DNA from: UBA57 sp963577725
GTDB taxonomy: Archaea > Thermoproteota > Nitrososphaeria > Nitrososphaerales > UBA57
NCBI GenBank assembly: GCA_047517285.1
Contig: JAKZTE010000016.1
Coordinates: 1 to 5,927, forward strand
Length of the DNA: 5,927 nt
Direction: 5' to 3'
Under the pieces are notes generated by a model. That model was not told where the DNA came from, did not search any database, and saw only the letters and a list, made by a program, of their open reading frames with translations. This document shows positions 4,554 to 5,927 of the stretch, piece after piece. How positions within the stretch are numbered: the stretch's first letter is position 1; every line of letters begins with the position of its first letter. The position numbers and the translations under genes are program-made.

Positions 4554-5744
4554 ATGAAAATAGGATTAATCGGTAAACCAAATACCGGAAAATCGACCTT
4601 TTTCAATGCTTGTACGCTGTTGAATGTAAATATGGCAAATTATCCATTCACAACTATTAAACCAAGTACAGGAGTAGCGTACGTAAGAACGTCATGTATG
4701 TGTAAGGAATTAGAAATAGAAGACAGTCCAGTAAATTCAATTTGTATAGATAATCAAAGATTAATACCAATAAAGATTGTAGACATTGCAGGTTTAGTTC
4801 CAGGAGCGTCAAAAGGAAGGGGTTTAGGAAATAAATTTCTTGATGATATAAGACAAGCGGATGTATTAATTCATGTAATAGATTTATCAGGAAAGACGGA
4901 TGAAGAGGGAAGAATTCTAACAAACGAAAAGAGGGATCCAATTAAAGATATAACAATGATTGAAATAGAATTAGATAATTGGATATATGATATTATAAAT
5001 AAAGACTGGAATCAGATTGGAAGAACTTCTACAGGAGATAAGAAGAAATTTATTGATTTATTGAGTAACAAACTTAGTGGATTATCGATAAATCAGAACC
5101 ATATTAGTAATGCAATAGATAAATCAGAATTAACAACAAAAAATATAACAGAATTTAGTAGTGAAGATAAAATGAGACTAGTGTCAGAATTAAGGAAACA
5201 ATCTAAGCCAATTGTAATAGCAGGAAATAAAATAGACTTAGCAGAAACAGAAGATTATGATAGAATAAGAGATCTAGATATAGAAATAATACCAACTGCG
5301 TCAGAAGCTGAACTATTATTAAGAAGAGCAAGTGAAAATGACATAATCCAATACATTCCAGGAAATATGGGTTTTATAATTAATGAAAGTGAAAGGATCA
5401 CTAAACAACAAATGGAAGCATTGGAAACTGTAAATAAACAGATATTAGAGAAATGGGAAACTACAGGAGTGCAACGGGTTCTAAATTTTGCATTTTTTAG
5501 GTTGTTAGATATGATTACGGTATATCCAGTAGAAGATGAGAACAAGTATACAAATAAAAAAGGAAATGTACTTCCAGATGCGTATTTATTAAAAAATGGA
5601 TCAACTGCAAAAGATCTTGCTTTCAAGATTCATTCAGAGATAGGTGATAAGTTTTTGTATGCAATAGATGCAAAAACAAAAAAGAGAGTATCAAATGATT
5701 ACGTATTAAAGAATAATGATATAATAAAAGTTGTATCTACCTAA
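4554..5744 (+). CDS. ychF: YchF/Obg-family GTPase with C-terminal TGS domain (archaeal YGR210-like branch)
   Basis: This is a 396-residue TRAFAC-class P-loop GTPase of the Obg/YchF family; relatives bind ribosomes and affect translation or stress responses. Visible motifs are G1 GKPNTGKS (7-14), the switch I region NYPFTTIKPSTGVAYV (29-44), G3 DIAG (77-80) followed by the family-typical LVPGASKGRGLGNKFLDDIRQAD, G4 NKID (225-228) and G5-like TASEA (248-252). A TGS domain follows at about 318-396 (VYPVEDEN...DAYLLKNGSTAKDLAFKIH). Classical YchF/OLA1 has a NxxE-type G4 and prefers ATP; the intact NKID here predicts GTP, as in the archaeal/fungal branch, so annotation as 'redox-regulated ATPase' would be loose. 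The insertion between switch I and G3 (46-70) holds C48, C50 and C64. ATG at 4554 has a TATA box 25 nt upstream and no strong Shine-Dalgarno site. The stop codon abuts that of the right-hand gene. Confidence 0.93.
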   Translation: MKIGLIGKPNTGKSTFFNACTLLNVNMANYPFTTIKPSTGVAYVRTSCMCKELEIEDSPVNSICIDNQRLIPIKIVDIAGLVPGASKGRGLGNKFLDDIRQADVLIHVIDLSGKTDEEGRILTNEKRDPIKDITMIEIELDNWIYDIINKDWNQIGRTSTGDKKKFIDLLSNKLSGLSINQNHISNAIDKSELTTKNITEFSSEDKMRLVSELRKQSKPIVIAGNKIDLAETEDYDRIRDLDIEIIPTASEAELLLRRASENDIIQYIPGNMGFIINESERITKQQMEALETVNKQILEKWETTGVQRVLNFAFFRLLDMITVYPVEDENKYTNKKGNVLPDAYLLKNGSTAKDLAFKIHSEIGDKFLYAIDAKTKKRVSNDYVLKNNDIIKVVST

Positions 5745-5927
5745 CTATAAGGTAGAATTTTCATTCTCATTAACTGCGTCTACAGCAGTCTCTTCTACAG
5801 CAGTCTCTTCTACAGCAGTCTCTTCTACAGCAGTCTCTTCTACAGCAGTCTCTTCTACAGCAGTCTCTTCTACAGCAGTCTCTTCTACAGCAGTCTCTTC
5901 TACAGCAGTCTCTTCTACAGCAGTCTC
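5745..5927 (-). CDS. Acidic ETAVE-repeat protein, C-terminal 60 residues (5' end outside window)
   Basis: The minus-strand frame is open from the right edge to a TAG at 5747-5745 and encodes nine ETAVE units, one ETAVD unit, then AVNENENSTL. The tail is strongly acidic (two Glu in each five residues), with no Lys or Arg, signal or membrane segment in view. It is probably a flexible or helical extension of a larger protein whose body is outside the window, so I do not recognise the gene. The minus frame is preferred because its stop lies immediately beyond the YchF-type stop, the sequence leaves the repeat into a similar acidic/Asn tail, and no plausible plus-strand start exists between 5745 and the array. 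The plus strand through the repeat is also open, so a short caution remains. Confidence 0.65.
   Translation of the reverse strand, partial: ETAVEETAVEETAVEETAVEETAVEETAVEETAVEETAVEETAVEETAVDAVNENENSTL
5778..5927 (-). repeat. 15-nt tandem repeat, at least 10 copies, coding ETAVE
   Basis: On the minus strand the unit is GAGACTGCTGTAGAA. Nine copies (5793-5927) are identical, and a tenth at the gene's 3' side (5778-5792) differs at a single base that changes Glu to Asp. The period is a multiple of three and so preserves the frame. The array is cut by the right edge, so the true copy number is unknown. Confidence 0.98.

Noticed and set aside
4657..4941. 94-residue minus-strand open frame rich in Leu/Phe, looking like a membrane protein
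   Set aside because: It overlaps the switch and G3 region of the GTPase on the opposite strand; the hydrophobic look comes from reversing Lys/Glu/Asn-rich codons.
5255..5626. 123-residue minus-strand open frame inside the YchF-type gene
   Set aside because: It lies fully opposite a conserved GTPase with all motifs intact, and its Phe/Ser/Leu-rich translation is what the reverse of an AT-rich gene gives.
5778..5927. CRISPR or plus-strand coding repeat (SSTAV or similar) at the right edge
   Set aside because: There are no spacers between units. On the plus strand the sequence is open, but no ATG, GTG or TTG start lies between the YchF-type stop and the array in a usable frame, whereas the minus frame ends in a stop that abuts the neighbour.
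1..5927. tRNA, rRNA or other structured RNA genes
   Set aside because: No cloverleaf-like G+C-rich segments or CCA ends were seen; all spacers are 60 nt or shorter and AT-rich, and no stretch over 300 nt lacks a gene.

Overview
This 5.9-kb window is compact and AT-rich, and it looks archaeal, most likely from an ammonia-oxidising Nitrososphaerota (Thaumarchaeota, Nitrosopumilus-like). The evidence is a set of archaeal/eukaryotic-type translation genes (aEF1-beta, a four-CxxC Zn-ribbon protein, Pth2, ribosomal protein L15e, an archaeal YchF-type GTPase with a TGS domain) next to a geranylgeranyl reductase, the enzyme family that saturates archaeal lipid chains. Spacers are 0-60 nt, and several ATG genes have a TATA-like box about 25-30 nt upstream and no Shine-Dalgarno site, as expected for leaderless archaeal genes. 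The phylum call is inference from gene content and composition.

Layout, left to right. (1) Bases 1-276 (+) are the 3' end of a gene whose protein ends in perfect RSGGYGGN repeats and a basic, polar tail. (2) A minus-strand group follows, read from 2000 down to 313: geranylgeranyl reductase family protein, small Zn-ribbon protein (TTG start), elongation factor 1-beta (GTG start). (3) pth2 (+, 2061-2423) diverges from the reductase across a 60-nt promoter region. (4) A ferredoxin-NADP-reductase-like flavoprotein (-, 2424-3329) converges on pth2 with no bases between the two stop codons. (5) A HAD phosphatase and rpl15e form a tight minus-strand pair (4503 down to 3375). A strong Shine-Dalgarno site inside the last codons of the phosphatase gene serves the TTG start of rpl15e. 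(6) The YchF-type GTPase (+, 4554-5744) diverges from the phosphatase across a 50-nt spacer with one central TATA element. (7) Bases 5745-5927 (-) are the 3' end of a gene whose protein carries at least nine ETAVE repeats; its stop codon again abuts that of its convergent neighbour.

How the genes fit together: five of the ten genes act in translation (nucleotide exchange on aEF1A, recycling of peptidyl-tRNA, the large ribosomal subunit, a ribosome-associated GTPase, and a Zn-ribbon protein commonly paired with aEF1-beta). The reductase belongs to membrane-lipid synthesis, and the FNR-like protein is a general electron-transfer flavoprotein whose partner cannot be told from here. This is ordinary housekeeping territory, and I see no new defence, mobile or biosynthetic system. 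The most interesting points are structural: both ends of the window run into perfect in-frame tandem repeats, which suggests a contig broken at repeats; two divergent gene pairs share near-central symmetric TATA elements; two convergent pairs have directly abutting stop codons; and non-ATG starts occur only at internal operon positions.
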